Assembly (NCBI RefSeq): GCF_000718555.1
Contig: NZ_JOAN01000003.1
Coordinates: 186,001-250,000 of the forward strand
Reading direction: 5' to 3'
DNA from: Micromonospora chokoriensis
GTDB taxonomy: Bacteria > Actinomycetota > Actinomycetes > Mycobacteriales > Micromonosporaceae
DNA length: 64,000 nucleotides
Below are positions 52,422 through 61,176 of this stretch, one piece after another. Numbering within the stretch: position 1 is the stretch's first letter; the number at the start of each line of letters is the position of its first letter. The translations under genes were made by a program, and so were the position numbers. The notes under the pieces were generated by a model that saw only the letters and a list, made by a program, of their open reading frames with translations, was not told the origin of the DNA and searched no databases.

Positions 52422-54779
52422 GTGACCAAGCACGACATCGACGTCCTCGGCGAGATCCAACGGCGGGTGCTCTGGCTCGCCACCCGGATCGTGGACGCCG
52501 CCAACCACGACCGGGCCACCGGCGACGGTGTGAAGGTCGGCGGCCACCAGGCGTCCAGCGCTTCCCTGGTCACGGCGATGACCGCGCTCTGGTTCGCGCA
52601 CCTGGACGCCGAGGACCGGGTCGCGGTGAAGCCGCACGCGTCCCCGGTGTTCCACGCCATCCAGTACCTGCTCGGCAACCTGGACCGCTCCTACCTGCCT
52701 CGGCTGCGGGCCCGGGGCGGCCTCCAGTCGTACCCGTCGCGCACCAAGGACCCGGACGAGGTGGACTTCTCCACCGGGTCGGTCGGCCTGGGTGCGGCAG
52801 CGCCGCTCTTCGCCGCCGCCACCCGGCGGTACGTCGACGCGCACTTCGGGGCCCGGCCGCATTCCCGTTTCGTGGCGCTGATCGGTGACGCCGAGCTGGA
52901 CGAGGGCAACATCTGGGAGGCGGTGGCCGACCCGGCGACCACCGGGCTGGGCAACGTCATGTGGCTTGTCGACTTCAACCGGCAGTCGCTGGACCGGGTG
53001 GTGCCCGGCATCCGGATCAACCAGTGGCGGGGTCAGTTCGAGGCGGCCGGCTGGCACGTCGTGGAGGTCAAGTACGGTCGTCGGCTCGCCGAGGCGTACG
53101 CCCGGCCGGGTGGCGAGGCGCTGCGCGACTGGATCGACGCGATGCCGAACGAGCAGTACCAGTCGCTGTTCGGGCTGACCGGCCAGGTGCTGCGCAAGCA
53201 GTTCCTGGACGGCGCGCCGGACGGCATCGACGAGCTGATCGCCCACGTCGACGACGAGGAACTGGGCCCGCTCGTCACCGACCTGGGCGGGCACGACCTT
53301 CAGGCGATGCTTGACGCGTACGCCCAGTGCGACGCGGTCACCGACCGGCCCAGCGTCGTCTTCGCGTACACCGTGAAGGGTTGGGGGTTGCCCATCGCCG
53401 GCAATCCGCGCAACCATTCCGCGTTGCTCAGCTCGGAGCAGGTCGACACGCTGCGCGCCGCGCAGGGGTTGACCGCCGAGACCGAGTGGGACCGCCTCGA
53501 CCCGGCGTCACCCGCCGGGATCCACGCCGGCGCCCGCCGGGAGGCGCTGTCCCGCGCGCCGCGCCAGCGCGCGCTCGGGGTCGCCGTTCCGGAAAGCACA
53601 GGAGTACGCGCAGCCAAGCCGATCTCCTCACAGGAGGTCTTCGGTCGGGTGCTTGTGGATCTGGCGCGGGACCGGGAGGTGGGCCGCTACCTGGTCACCA
53701 CCGCCCCGGACGTGGCCACCTCCACCAACCTCGCCGGGTTCATCAACAAGACCGGGGTGTTCGCCCCCACCGCGCAGCGATCCTGGACCGAGGACCGGAT
53801 GCTGCGCTGGACCGAGAGCCCCGCTGGGCAGCACATCGAGCTGGGCATCTCGGAGATGAACCTGTTCCTGCTGCTCGGTCAGCTCGGGCTCTCCTGGGAC
53901 CTGTCCGGGCAGCCGCTGCTGCCGGTGGGCACGGTCTACGACCCGTTCGTGCTGCGGGGCCTCGACGCGTTCCTCTACGGCACGTACTCCGGCTCCCGGT
54001 TCGTGGTGGCTGGCACCCCGTCCGGCATCACCCTCGCCCCGGAGGGCGGCGCCCACCAGTCCACGATCACCGCGTCGGTCGGCCTGGAGCTGCCCGGGGT
54101 GACCTTCGTCGAGCCGGCGTACGCGGCCAGCCTCGACTGGCTGCTCTGCGACGCGCTCGGGCAGATCGCCGGCGGGTCGGCCCCGGCCACCACCGCCGCA
54201 CCCGCCGAGGACGGCGCGTACTACTTCCGGTTGAGCACCCGACCGCTGGACCAGGCGCCGTTCGAGGCGGCTCGGGCTCGGCTCGGTGACGCGGTGCTGC
54301 GCCGGCAGGTGGTCGCCGGGGCGTACCGGCTGGTCGACGCGCACCAGGAGTACCCGCACCTGGTCGATGCCCCGGTGGTGCAGCTGGCCGCGTCCGGCGC
54401 GGTGCTGCCCGAGGTGCTGGCCGCCGCGGCGGAGCTGGCCGACGAGGGCATCGCCGCGCACGTGGTGGACGTGACCTCGCTGGACCGGCTCTACCGGGCC
54501 TGGCAGCGCACGCTGCGTCAGGGCGTGCGGACGGCCACGGTGCCCAGTGTGCCGGGTGCGCTGCGGGCCGCGTTCGCCGATCGGGTGCCGGTGGTGACCG
54601 TGCACGACGCCGCGTCGCACGCGATGGCTTGGCTCGGATCGGCGGTTGGCGCTCCGGCGGTGCCACTCGGGGTGGACGAGTTCGGCCAGTCCGGCAGCGT
54701 CGCCGAGCTGTACGAATTGCACGACCTGCTGCCCGGCAGCATCGTCAACGCCGCCCTGGCCGCCATCGCCCTGCGCTGA
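52422..54779 (+). CDS. AceE-like (homodimeric pyruvate dehydrogenase E1-type) transketolase-fold protein
   Basis: A 785-residue ThDP enzyme. N-domain: KPHASPVFHAIQYLLG, DFSTGSVGLGAAAPLFAAA, and the metal motif GDAELDEGNIWEAVADPATTGLGNVMWLVDFNRQSLD. Middle domain: IELGISEMNLFLLLGQLGLSW with the catalytic Glu, GTPSGITLAPEGGAHQSTITASVGLELPG. C-domain: VDVTSLDRLYRAW ... GVDEFGQSGSVAELYELHDL. It is shorter than AceE (about 890-920) and no E2/E3 genes are nearby, so substrate may not be pyruvate. GTG start at 52422. Confidence 0.85.
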   Translation: MTKHDIDVLGEIQRRVLWLATRIVDAANHDRATGDGVKVGGHQASSASLVTAMTALWFAHLDAEDRVAVKPHASPVFHAIQYLLGNLDRSYLPRLRARGGLQSYPSRTKDPDEVDFSTGSVGLGAAAPLFAAATRRYVDAHFGARPHSRFVALIGDAELDEGNIWEAVADPATTGLGNVMWLVDFNRQSLDRVVPGIRINQWRGQFEAAGWHVVEVKYGRRLAEAYARPGGEALRDWIDAMPNEQYQSLFGLTGQVLRKQFLDGAPDGIDELIAHVDDEELGPLVTDLGGHDLQAMLDAYAQCDAVTDRPSVVFAYTVKGWGLPIAGNPRNHSALLSSEQVDTLRAAQGLTAETEWDRLDPASPAGIHAGARREALSRAPRQRALGVAVPESTGVRAAKPISSQEVFGRVLVDLARDREVGRYLVTTAPDVATSTNLAGFINKTGVFAPTAQRSWTEDRMLRWTESPAGQHIELGISEMNLFLLLGQLGLSWDLSGQPLLPVGTVYDPFVLRGLDAFLYGTYSGSRFVVAGTPSGITLAPEGGAHQSTITASVGLELPGVTFVEPAYAASLDWLLCDALGQIAGGSAPATTAAPAEDGAYYFRLSTRPLDQAPFEAARARLGDAVLRRQVVAGAYRLVDAHQEYPHLVDAPVVQLAASGAVLPEVLAAAAELADEGIAAHVVDVTSLDRLYRAWQRTLRQGVRTATVPSVPGALRAAFADRVPVVTVHDAASHAMAWLGSAVGAPAVPLGVDEFGQSGSVAELYELHDLLPGSIVNAALAAIALR

Positions 54780-54792
54780 CCCGTCCGGCGTC

Positions 54793-56367
54793 TCAGCGGG
54801 TCGGTGTCGGTGTCGGTGTGCCCGACGGGGGCGCTGTGCCGGTCGGGTTCTCCACCACACGTCGTTCCAGGTTGACCTGGGCCTGACCCGTCCCGCCGAC
54901 GGTGATGGTGTCGTACGCCTGGAGCATCTTCTGCTGGTCGAAGTAGAGCACGCTCATCGACAGCGGGGTCGGCTTCTCGCCCTCCAGGCCGCGCAGCCCG
55001 GCACCGCCGGTGGAGCCCTCCACCATCAGCGTGGTGGGCTGCTGCCCGGGTGCCTGTGGCAGCTTGGAGACCTGCCGGGAGTGGGTGTGCCCGGCCAGCA
55101 CCAGCGGGCAGGTGCCGGCGAGCGGCCCGGCCGACGCCGGGTCGTGCACGAGAGCGATGTTTACCGGTCGCGGTGAGCTGCGGATCGTCGCGGCGAGCTG
55201 GTTGCCGGCCCCGATCACCTGGTCGGCCACCTGCTGGGTCAACCCGCTGCCGGCGGGGGAGGTGTTCTTGTCCGGGGTGAAGCGCGGGTCGCCGATGCCG
55301 GCGATGGTCAGCCCGGCGACCGTCGTGGTCGTGTTGTTCAACACGATCGCGTTCGGTTGGCGGGCCACCGCGGCGGCGGTCTTGCCGGAGTCGTGGTTGC
55401 CCCGGATGAAGACGTACGGCTTCTTCAGCAGGCCGATCGAGGCGACGAAGGAGGCCTCCGGCTCACTGCCCCAGTCGGTGATGTCCCCGGTGTCGATCAC
55501 CACGTCGATGCCGAACTGCTCCACGACCGTCCGGATCAACTGCCAGCCGGTCGGGTTGAGGTGCATGTCGGAGACGTGCAGCACCCGCGTGGTGCCCGGG
55601 GTCGGCTCCAGCAGCGGAAGCGCCGAGACGGTGGTGTAGAGCTGGCTGACGTTGCCGACCAGGCGCTGCAACTGCTCCGCGTACTTGGTGTAGTCGTTGG
55701 CGATCCGACGGGCGTCACCGACGATGGCCGGCGCGTTGACCAGCAGCCCCTCGTAACGTGGTTCCTCGATGGCCTGCGGACGGAGGGTCGCCGCCGCCGT
55801 GCCGAGGCTGCCGGCGGTGACAAGCAGCGCCAGCCCGCCCGCCCAGGCGGTCCGCCGGACATCGCGGAAGATCAGCCCGGCCAGGATCAACGTGACGAGC
55901 ACCGACGCGCCGAGGGTACGCAGGCCGAGGCGCATCACCCCGGAGCGGACGTCCTCCACGGCGCTCTGGCTGGCCCGGCTGATGCTGGCCGGGTCGTCGA
56001 TCAGCGCCTCGGTGCGCCCCTGGTCGAGTGCGCCCAGCCGGACGGTGAGGTGGGTCGGCCCGTCGTGGCTGTCGAGCAGCAGCGCGCCGAGCGGCGGGAT
56101 GTCGACGGTGGTGCCGCCGTCCCGGGCGGGGGAGATGCTGAGGTTGGCCCGGAACGGGCCGATGTCGGTGCTCACCTCGCCACCGGCCAGCACCCCGAGC
56201 ACCGCTCCGGCCAGGGCCACGGCGAGGACGGCGACGATCAGCCCGAGGCGGCGTAGCGGGCCGGCGGCACCGACCCACCAACCCGCCGGGCGCGGCCGAT
56301 CGTCGCCGGTCACCGGGTCGTCCCGGTCATCGGCGTCGTCCTGCCGCTCGTCGCGTTGCCCGTCCAT
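54793..56367 (-). CDS. Membrane-anchored metallophosphoesterase
   Basis: A 524-residue protein. An acidic N-terminus (35 residues) is followed by TM1 LGLIVAVLAVALAGAVLGVLAGG, an extracytoplasmic beta-rich region, and two further helices (ASVLVTLILAGLIF, AWAGGLALLVTAGSL). The calcineurin-like domain (about 265-450) has all metal motifs: LHVSDMHLN (D-x-H), DTGDITDWGS (GD), IRGNHDSGK (GNHD), and LAGHTHSRQ (GH-x-H). It probably hydrolyses a phosphate ester or anhydride at the cell surface. Substrate unknown. The C-terminus is a Thr/Pro tail. Confidence 0.85.
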   Translation of the reverse strand: MDGQRDERQDDADDRDDPVTGDDRPRPAGWWVGAAGPLRRLGLIVAVLAVALAGAVLGVLAGGEVSTDIGPFRANLSISPARDGGTTVDIPPLGALLLDSHDGPTHLTVRLGALDQGRTEALIDDPASISRASQSAVEDVRSGVMRLGLRTLGASVLVTLILAGLIFRDVRRTAWAGGLALLVTAGSLGTAAATLRPQAIEEPRYEGLLVNAPAIVGDARRIANDYTKYAEQLQRLVGNVSQLYTTVSALPLLEPTPGTTRVLHVSDMHLNPTGWQLIRTVVEQFGIDVVIDTGDITDWGSEPEASFVASIGLLKKPYVFIRGNHDSGKTAAAVARQPNAIVLNNTTTTVAGLTIAGIGDPRFTPDKNTSPAGSGLTQQVADQVIGAGNQLAATIRSSPRPVNIALVHDPASAGPLAGTCPLVLAGHTHSRQVSKLPQAPGQQPTTLMVEGSTGGAGLRGLEGEKPTPLSMSVLYFDQQKMLQAYDTITVGGTGQAQVNLERRVVENPTGTAPPSGTPTPTPTR

Positions 56368-56427
56368 GCTGAAAGTCTGACCTGCCCGTCGGAAGATCTT
56401 GGCAAACCTGAACGGATGGTGACGAAA

Positions 56428-57600
56428 TCAGCTGCGCCCGCCGTCACCACCCGCGAAGACCACCCGCAGGAGCCGGTCGTCGTCGCCCGCCGGGTTGCCC
56501 CGCCCGTCGTGGTTGGAGGTGCTCACCCAGAGCGACCCGTCCGGTGCCGCAGCCACCGCGCGTAGCCGACCGTAGCGGTTGGTGAGCAGCTCACTGGGCT
56601 GGCCGAGCAGCGTGCCGGTGTCGGTCAGCTCCATCACCCAGAGGCGCTTGCCGCGCAGGCAGCCGGTGACCAGCAGCCGGTCCGTGGCGGCCAGACCGGA
56701 GCAGGACGCGTCCGCGGTCGCCCACTGCGCGATCGGGTCGGTGAACCGCTTGTCGCCGGCCTTACCCTCGACCTCCGGCCAGCCGTAGTTGCCGCCCTTG
56801 GTGATCTGGTTGATCTCGTCCCAGGTGTTCTGGCCGAACTCGACGGCGTACATCCGCTTCGCGGCGTCCCAGGCGAAACCCTGGACGTTGCGGTGCCCCA
56901 GCGACCAGACCGGGGAGTTGGGGTACGGATTGCCGGCGGCGGGCTTACCGTCCGGGGTGATCCGGAGGATCTTGCCGCCGAGGCTCTTCACGTCCTGGGA
57001 GAGGGGGCGCTGACCGGCGTCGCCGGTGCTGACGTAGAGCTGCTTGTCCGGGCCGAAGCCGAGCCCACCGCCGTTGTGCACATTGGCCTTGGGGATGCCG
57101 GTGAGGATCGGGGTGGGCTGCCCGCCGAGTTGCAGCCGGGCGACCCGGTTGTCCTGCTCGGCGGTGTAGTAGACGAACACCGTCCGGTCGCGGGCGTAGT
57201 CGGGGGAGACGGCGATGCCGAGCAGGCCACCCTCGCCCGCCGCGGCCACGTCGAGGATCGTCTGCACCGGTCGCACCCGCAGCCCGTCCGGCCCGGACTC
57301 GGGCCCGACCTGCAGGATCCGGCCGTTGTCCCGTTCGGTGACCAGCGCGCCGCCGTCCGGCAGGAAGGCGATGCCCCAGGGCACCCGCAGGCCCTTGGCG
57401 AGCACTGTCGCCACCGCCTGCGGACCGGAGCCGCCGGGGCCCGCCGACGCGGACGGAGTGGGCAGGTTGGGCGGCTCACCGGCCGGGTCGGGCTCCGGCT
57501 CACCGAAGCTGCAACCGGCGGTGAACAGCAGCGCCGCGCAGGACGCCGCGAGGGCCACCCGGAGGCGGCGGATGCGAGGGTACGGGGGACGGGCGCTCAC
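56428..57600 (-). CDS. PQQ-dependent sugar dehydrogenase-type lipoprotein
   Basis: A 390-residue secreted lipoprotein. The signal ends in the lipobox LLFTAGCS, with Cys as the lipid-anchored first residue, then a Pro/Ser linker. The six-bladed beta-propeller of the sGDH/YliI (GSDH) family starts LAKGLRVPWGIAFLPDGGALVTERDNGRI, then GEGGLLGIAVSPDYARDRTVFVYYT, HNGGGLGFGPDKQLYVSTGDAG, GHRNVQGFAWD and NYGWPEVEG. It may oxidise sugars or bind PQQ, though no pqq genes are nearby. A TACCCT box 7 nt before GTG 57600 suggests a leaderless mRNA. Confidence 0.85.
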   Translation of the reverse strand: MSARPPYPRIRRLRVALAASCAALLFTAGCSFGEPEPDPAGEPPNLPTPSASAGPGGSGPQAVATVLAKGLRVPWGIAFLPDGGALVTERDNGRILQVGPESGPDGLRVRPVQTILDVAAAGEGGLLGIAVSPDYARDRTVFVYYTAEQDNRVARLQLGGQPTPILTGIPKANVHNGGGLGFGPDKQLYVSTGDAGQRPLSQDVKSLGGKILRITPDGKPAAGNPYPNSPVWSLGHRNVQGFAWDAAKRMYAVEFGQNTWDEINQITKGGNYGWPEVEGKAGDKRFTDPIAQWATADASCSGLAATDRLLVTGCLRGKRLWVMELTDTGTLLGQPSELLTNRYGRLRAVAAAPDGSLWVSTSNHDGRGNPAGDDDRLLRVVFAGGDGGRS

Positions 57601-57692
57601 CCGGCCCAGGGTAGCCCGCCGCGCGGCCCGGCTGGGCCCGTCGAGATCCAACGGGTGCCGGTGACCCCGTTCGATGGTCCCCGGTGGACCGC

Positions 57693-59510
57693 TCACCGGG
57701 CCCGTACGGCCAGCAGCGCGGTGTCGTCCTCACGGTGGCGGATCGAGGCGAGCAGCAGGTCGCACAGGTCGTCGAGGGGCAGCGTGTCGGTGCCGGTCAG
57801 TCGGCCCACCAGCTCGGCCAACCCCTCGTCGATGGAGCGGTCCCGTCGTTCGATCAGCCCGTCGGTGTAGAGCAGCAGGGTGTCGCCGGTGGCCAGGCTT
57901 GTCGACTGGCTGCTCCGCGGTGACGGGCGAGCCAGGCCGAGCAGCGGCTCCGGCGTCGCCTCCAGGGCCTCGACCGCCCCGCCGGCGCGGACCACCAGGG
58001 CCGGCGGATGCCCGGCGTTGGACCAGGTCATCTCGTGCACACCGGCGCGCTGCGGACAGATCCGGATCAGTGTCGCGGTGGCGGCGGTCGGTAGCCGCAG
58101 GCCACGGATGGCGCCATCCAGGTTGCTCATCAACGCCCCGACCGCGTCCGGCCGGCCGAAGGCGTTGCCCCGCACCAGGTTGCGCAGCTGGCCCATGGCC
58201 GCCGCCGCCTCGATGTCGTGCCCGGCCACGTCCCCGATCGCCGCGATCACGTCGCCGTCGGGCTGCACGAAGGCGTCGTACCAGTCACCGCCCACCTCGA
58301 CCCGGTCGGCTGCCGGCTGGTAACGGGCCGCCAGCTCCAGCTCCGCCACCACCGGCAGTCGGGGCAGCATGCTGTGCTGCAGGACCTCGGCGACGTGCCG
58401 CTGCTCGCCATACATCGAGCTGTTGCCGACGGCCTGCCCGGCCCGGCGGCCGATGTCGACGGCGGTGAGCAGGTCCCGGTCGTCGAACTGCTGTCGTTGG
58501 CCGCCGTTGACCAGGGTGATCGCCCCCAGCACCGTGCCGCCGACGCCCCGCACCGGCACGCTCAGGTAGGACGCGATGCCCAGCCGACTGGCGATGGATG
58601 CCATCTCCGGGTGGGTGGTGCCCCTCGTCACGTCGGCCAGCGACGCCACGCTGCCGAGCCGGGGTTGGCCGGTCCGGAACACCGTTCGGATGATCGACTC
58701 GGGGCTCAGCCCGGTGCGCAGCAGCTCACCGAAGCGGTCGACGTCCGCCGAGCGGGCCGGATCCCGGTGCACCGAGACCACCTCGCGGGGCAGGCCGGTC
58801 GGCCCGATCAGGGTGAGCAGGCACCAGTCGGCCAGCAGCGGCACCATCGTGGCGGCGAGCCGGCGCAACGCGGTGCCCACATCCAGGGTGCCGGCCAGGG
58901 TCTCGCTCACCCCGGCCAGCAACTCCAGCCGTTCGTGCGCCTGCACCACCCGCCGCCGGGCCTCCTGCGCGCCGTCGAGCGCGATCCGAAGTCGCAGCTC
59001 CGACGAGCAGGCGGCGGCCAGGTCGGACAGGGTCCGCAGCTGCGCGGCCGTCCAGGCGCGGGGCTTGCTGTCGATGGCGCAGAGCGAGCCGAGCACCCGG
59101 CCGGAGAGGTCGGTCAGCGGCATCCCGGCGTACGCGACCACGCCGAGGTCGTCGATGGCCAGGTTGTCCCGCACGCGGGGGTAGAGCCGGGCGTCCGGCA
59201 GCACCATCGGTGCCTCGATGTCCACCACGTGCTGACAGAACGAGTGGCTCAACGGCGTCTGCCGGCGCTCCGACCAGGGCTCCGGCAGACCGACCGCGCC
59301 CGGGAAGAACTGCCGGTCGGCGGAGACCAGGGAGACCAGCGCGACCGGCACGTCCAACAGGTCGCTGACCAGCCGAGCGAACCGGTCGAACGCCTCGTCC
59401 GGCGCGGCGTCGAGCCCGGTGTCGGCGAGCGCGCGCAACCGCGCCGGGTCGCCGAGCGCCGAAGGTGGCGCGATCGAACGGCGGGCGGTGGCGGGGGAGC
59501 CGTCGGTCAT
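57693..59510 (-). CDS. GAF-GAF-SpoIIE (PP2C) phosphatase
   Basis: A 605-residue cytosolic signalling protein. The first GAF domain (about 25-190) starts DTGLDAAPDEAFDRFARLVSDLLDVPVALVSLVSADRQFF and contains SHSFCQHVV. The second GAF (about 195-360) is LLAGVSETLAGTLDVGTALRRLAATM ... SYLSVPVRGVGGTVLGAITLVNGG. The SpoIIE/PP2C domain (about 380-605) has AARYQPAADRVEVGGDWYDAF, IGDVAGHDIEAAAAMGQLR, WSNAGHPPALVV, DTLLLYTDGLIERRDRS and HREDDTALLAVR, with the metal Asp residues kept. It likely dephosphorylates an anti-anti-sigma factor. Confidence 0.9.
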   Translation of the reverse strand: MTDGSPATARRSIAPPSALGDPARLRALADTGLDAAPDEAFDRFARLVSDLLDVPVALVSLVSADRQFFPGAVGLPEPWSERRQTPLSHSFCQHVVDIEAPMVLPDARLYPRVRDNLAIDDLGVVAYAGMPLTDLSGRVLGSLCAIDSKPRAWTAAQLRTLSDLAAACSSELRLRIALDGAQEARRRVVQAHERLELLAGVSETLAGTLDVGTALRRLAATMVPLLADWCLLTLIGPTGLPREVVSVHRDPARSADVDRFGELLRTGLSPESIIRTVFRTGQPRLGSVASLADVTRGTTHPEMASIASRLGIASYLSVPVRGVGGTVLGAITLVNGGQRQQFDDRDLLTAVDIGRRAGQAVGNSSMYGEQRHVAEVLQHSMLPRLPVVAELELAARYQPAADRVEVGGDWYDAFVQPDGDVIAAIGDVAGHDIEAAAAMGQLRNLVRGNAFGRPDAVGALMSNLDGAIRGLRLPTAATATLIRICPQRAGVHEMTWSNAGHPPALVVRAGGAVEALEATPEPLLGLARPSPRSSQSTSLATGDTLLLYTDGLIERRDRSIDEGLAELVGRLTGTDTLPLDDLCDLLLASIRHREDDTALLAVRAR

Positions 59511-59697
59511 CGAGCACCTGTCTGCCGGGGCGGAGGCCGACCGGCCCTCCGACCCTCGTTATACCTCGTCCAGGTCGGGGTCGAACATTTGTGTGCCGAG
59601 TCTCGCCCGCCCCGGTCCCCCGCGCCATCCCCCGGGACGCTGGTTCGTCGCCGTGCCCCCGCGCCGGCCCTGGCGACGGGGACTATCGTCGGCGGAC

Positions 59698-60624
59698 GTG
59701 AAGGTATGGATCCCGAACCAGGTCGGCCTGAACCTGATGGGCGAGCTGCCCCCGGACGTGACCGTGGAGGTCTTCGAGCACGCCGACCGGATGCCCTCCG
59801 AGGCGGCCGGCGTCCGCTTCTGGGTGCCACCGTTCCTGGGCGGCGTCGACGGGACCGTGCTGCTGCGTGAGCTGCCCGACCTGGCAGTGGTGCAGTTGCT
59901 CTCCGCCGGGGCGGACGCCTGGGCTGGCCGCACACCGCCGGCCGTCACGCTCTGCGATGCCCGGGGCGTGCACGACCCCTCCACCGCCGAGTGGGTCGTC
60001 ACCGCGATCCTCGCCCAGCTGCGGGCGTTCCCGGCGTTCGTCCGCGCGCAGGCCGAGCGGCGCTGGGCGTACGCGGAGCACACCCCGACCGACGAGCTGA
60101 CCGGCAAGCGGGTGCTCATCATCGGCGCCGGTTCGATCGGTGCCGCGGTGCGTGACCGGCTCGCCCCCTTCGACGTGAGCTTCACCCTGGTGGCGAGAAC
60201 CGCCCGCCCGGCGCAGGGAGTGCACGCCGTCGAGGAGCTGCCCGGGCTGCTGCCCGAGGCGGATGTGGTGGTGGTGTTGGTGCCGCTCACCGACCAGACC
60301 CGTGGCCTGATCGACAAGGCGTTCCTGGCCTCGATGCGAGATGGGGCGCTGCTGGTCAACGCCGCCCGGGGCCCGGTGGCGCAGACCGAGGCGCTCGTCG
60401 CCGAACTGGGCACCGGCCGGATCATGGCGGCGTTGGACGTCACCGACCCGGAGCCGCTGCCCGCCGACTCGCCGCTCTGGGCCATGCCGAACGTGCTGCT
60501 CACCCCGCACGTGGGTGGGTCGGTGCGCGGTCTGCTGCCGCGGGCCTATCGACTGGTCGGCGATCAGGTACGCCGGTTCGCCGCTGGGCAGCCGCTGATC
60601 AACACGGTGGTCGACGGCTACTGA
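59698..60624 (+). CDS. D-isomer specific 2-hydroxyacid dehydrogenase
   Basis: A 308-residue NAD(P)-dependent enzyme. The Rossmann part (about 95-280) has LTGKRVLIIGAGSIGAAVRDRL (G-x-G-x-x-G), then LVPLTDQTRGLIDKAFLASMRDGALLVNAARGPVAQTEAL with catalytic Arg, LDVTDPEPLPADSPLWAMPNVLLTPHVGGS with Glu and His. Substrate may be a 2-keto acid, unknown in detail. GTG 59698 is 8 nt after a TATCGT -10 box (59684-59689), again leaderless-like. Its stop codon overlaps the reverse-strand PH-domain gene by 7 bases. Confidence 0.85.
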   Translation: MKVWIPNQVGLNLMGELPPDVTVEVFEHADRMPSEAAGVRFWVPPFLGGVDGTVLLRELPDLAVVQLLSAGADAWAGRTPPAVTLCDARGVHDPSTAEWVVTAILAQLRAFPAFVRAQAERRWAYAEHTPTDELTGKRVLIIGAGSIGAAVRDRLAPFDVSFTLVARTARPAQGVHAVEELPGLLPEADVVVVLVPLTDQTRGLIDKAFLASMRDGALLVNAARGPVAQTEALVAELGTGRIMAALDVTDPEPLPADSPLWAMPNVLLTPHVGGSVRGLLPRAYRLVGDQVRRFAAGQPLINTVVDGY

Positions 60625-61010
60625 CCGGGTGCGTCCGTCGGCGCGTGCGGCAGCGTCTGACCGGTGGCCGCGACCAGGCGAGGCAGATCTGCCCCACGGA
60701 CGGCCGGCAGAATGACCTGGTGGCCGTCGTCGAGCCGGGCGACGGCCCGTCCGCGCTGGTCACTGGTCAGTTCGAGGACCCGGTCCCAGTCGATCCGGCG
60801 TTGCCCGGCCAGCGCCCGTACGCGCAGCTCCCGCGGGTCGGCGTCGGTGCCGGCCCGCCAGGCCCAGACGGCGACGGCGAGCGGGACGAGCAGCACCGGC
60901 AGCAGGTAGACCCGGGAGTTGGCCAGCGGCAGGGCGCCGACGAAGGCGATGATCGCGGCCACCAGGATGGCTTGGTTGTACCGGAAACGGACCGTGTCGG
61001 GCTTACTCAC
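60618..61010 (-). CDS. PH-domain-like small membrane protein
   Basis: A 130-residue protein with two hydrophobic segments near the N-terminus (ILVAAIIAFVGALPLA and VYLLPVLLVPLAVAVWAWRAG). The soluble part that follows, RELRVRALAGQRRIDWDRVLELTSDQRGRAVARLDDGHQVILPAVRGADLPRLVAATG, matches the bacterial PH (bPH) domain found in small actinobacterial membrane proteins. GTG 61010 is preceded by GGAGG at very short spacing. Role unknown. Confidence 0.75.
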   Translation of the reverse strand: MSKPDTVRFRYNQAILVAAIIAFVGALPLANSRVYLLPVLLVPLAVAVWAWRAGTDADPRELRVRALAGQRRIDWDRVLELTSDQRGRAVARLDDGHQVILPAVRGADLPRLVAATGQTLPHAPTDAPGQ

Positions 61011-61176
61011 CCTCCGATGATCCCACTCCCGGTGGTGTCGGCTCCCGGCGGGCGGTGCCGGCGGCGCGCGGTACGCCGTACAGTGACACGGGTCGTTGTC
61101 TTCTCTGAGTGACCGACAAGTAACCAATCCGGCCGTCCATCGTTGCCAATCGTGGGCAGCGGACTCGCAACGTCCG

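Noticed and set aside
59570..59600. TCGAACATTTGTGTG upstream of the SpoIIE gene, resembling half of an actinobacterial SOS box (TCGAAC-N4-GTTCGA)
   Set aside because: Only the left half-site matches; the right half is GTGTG rather than GTTCGA, and neither neighbouring gene is a repair gene.
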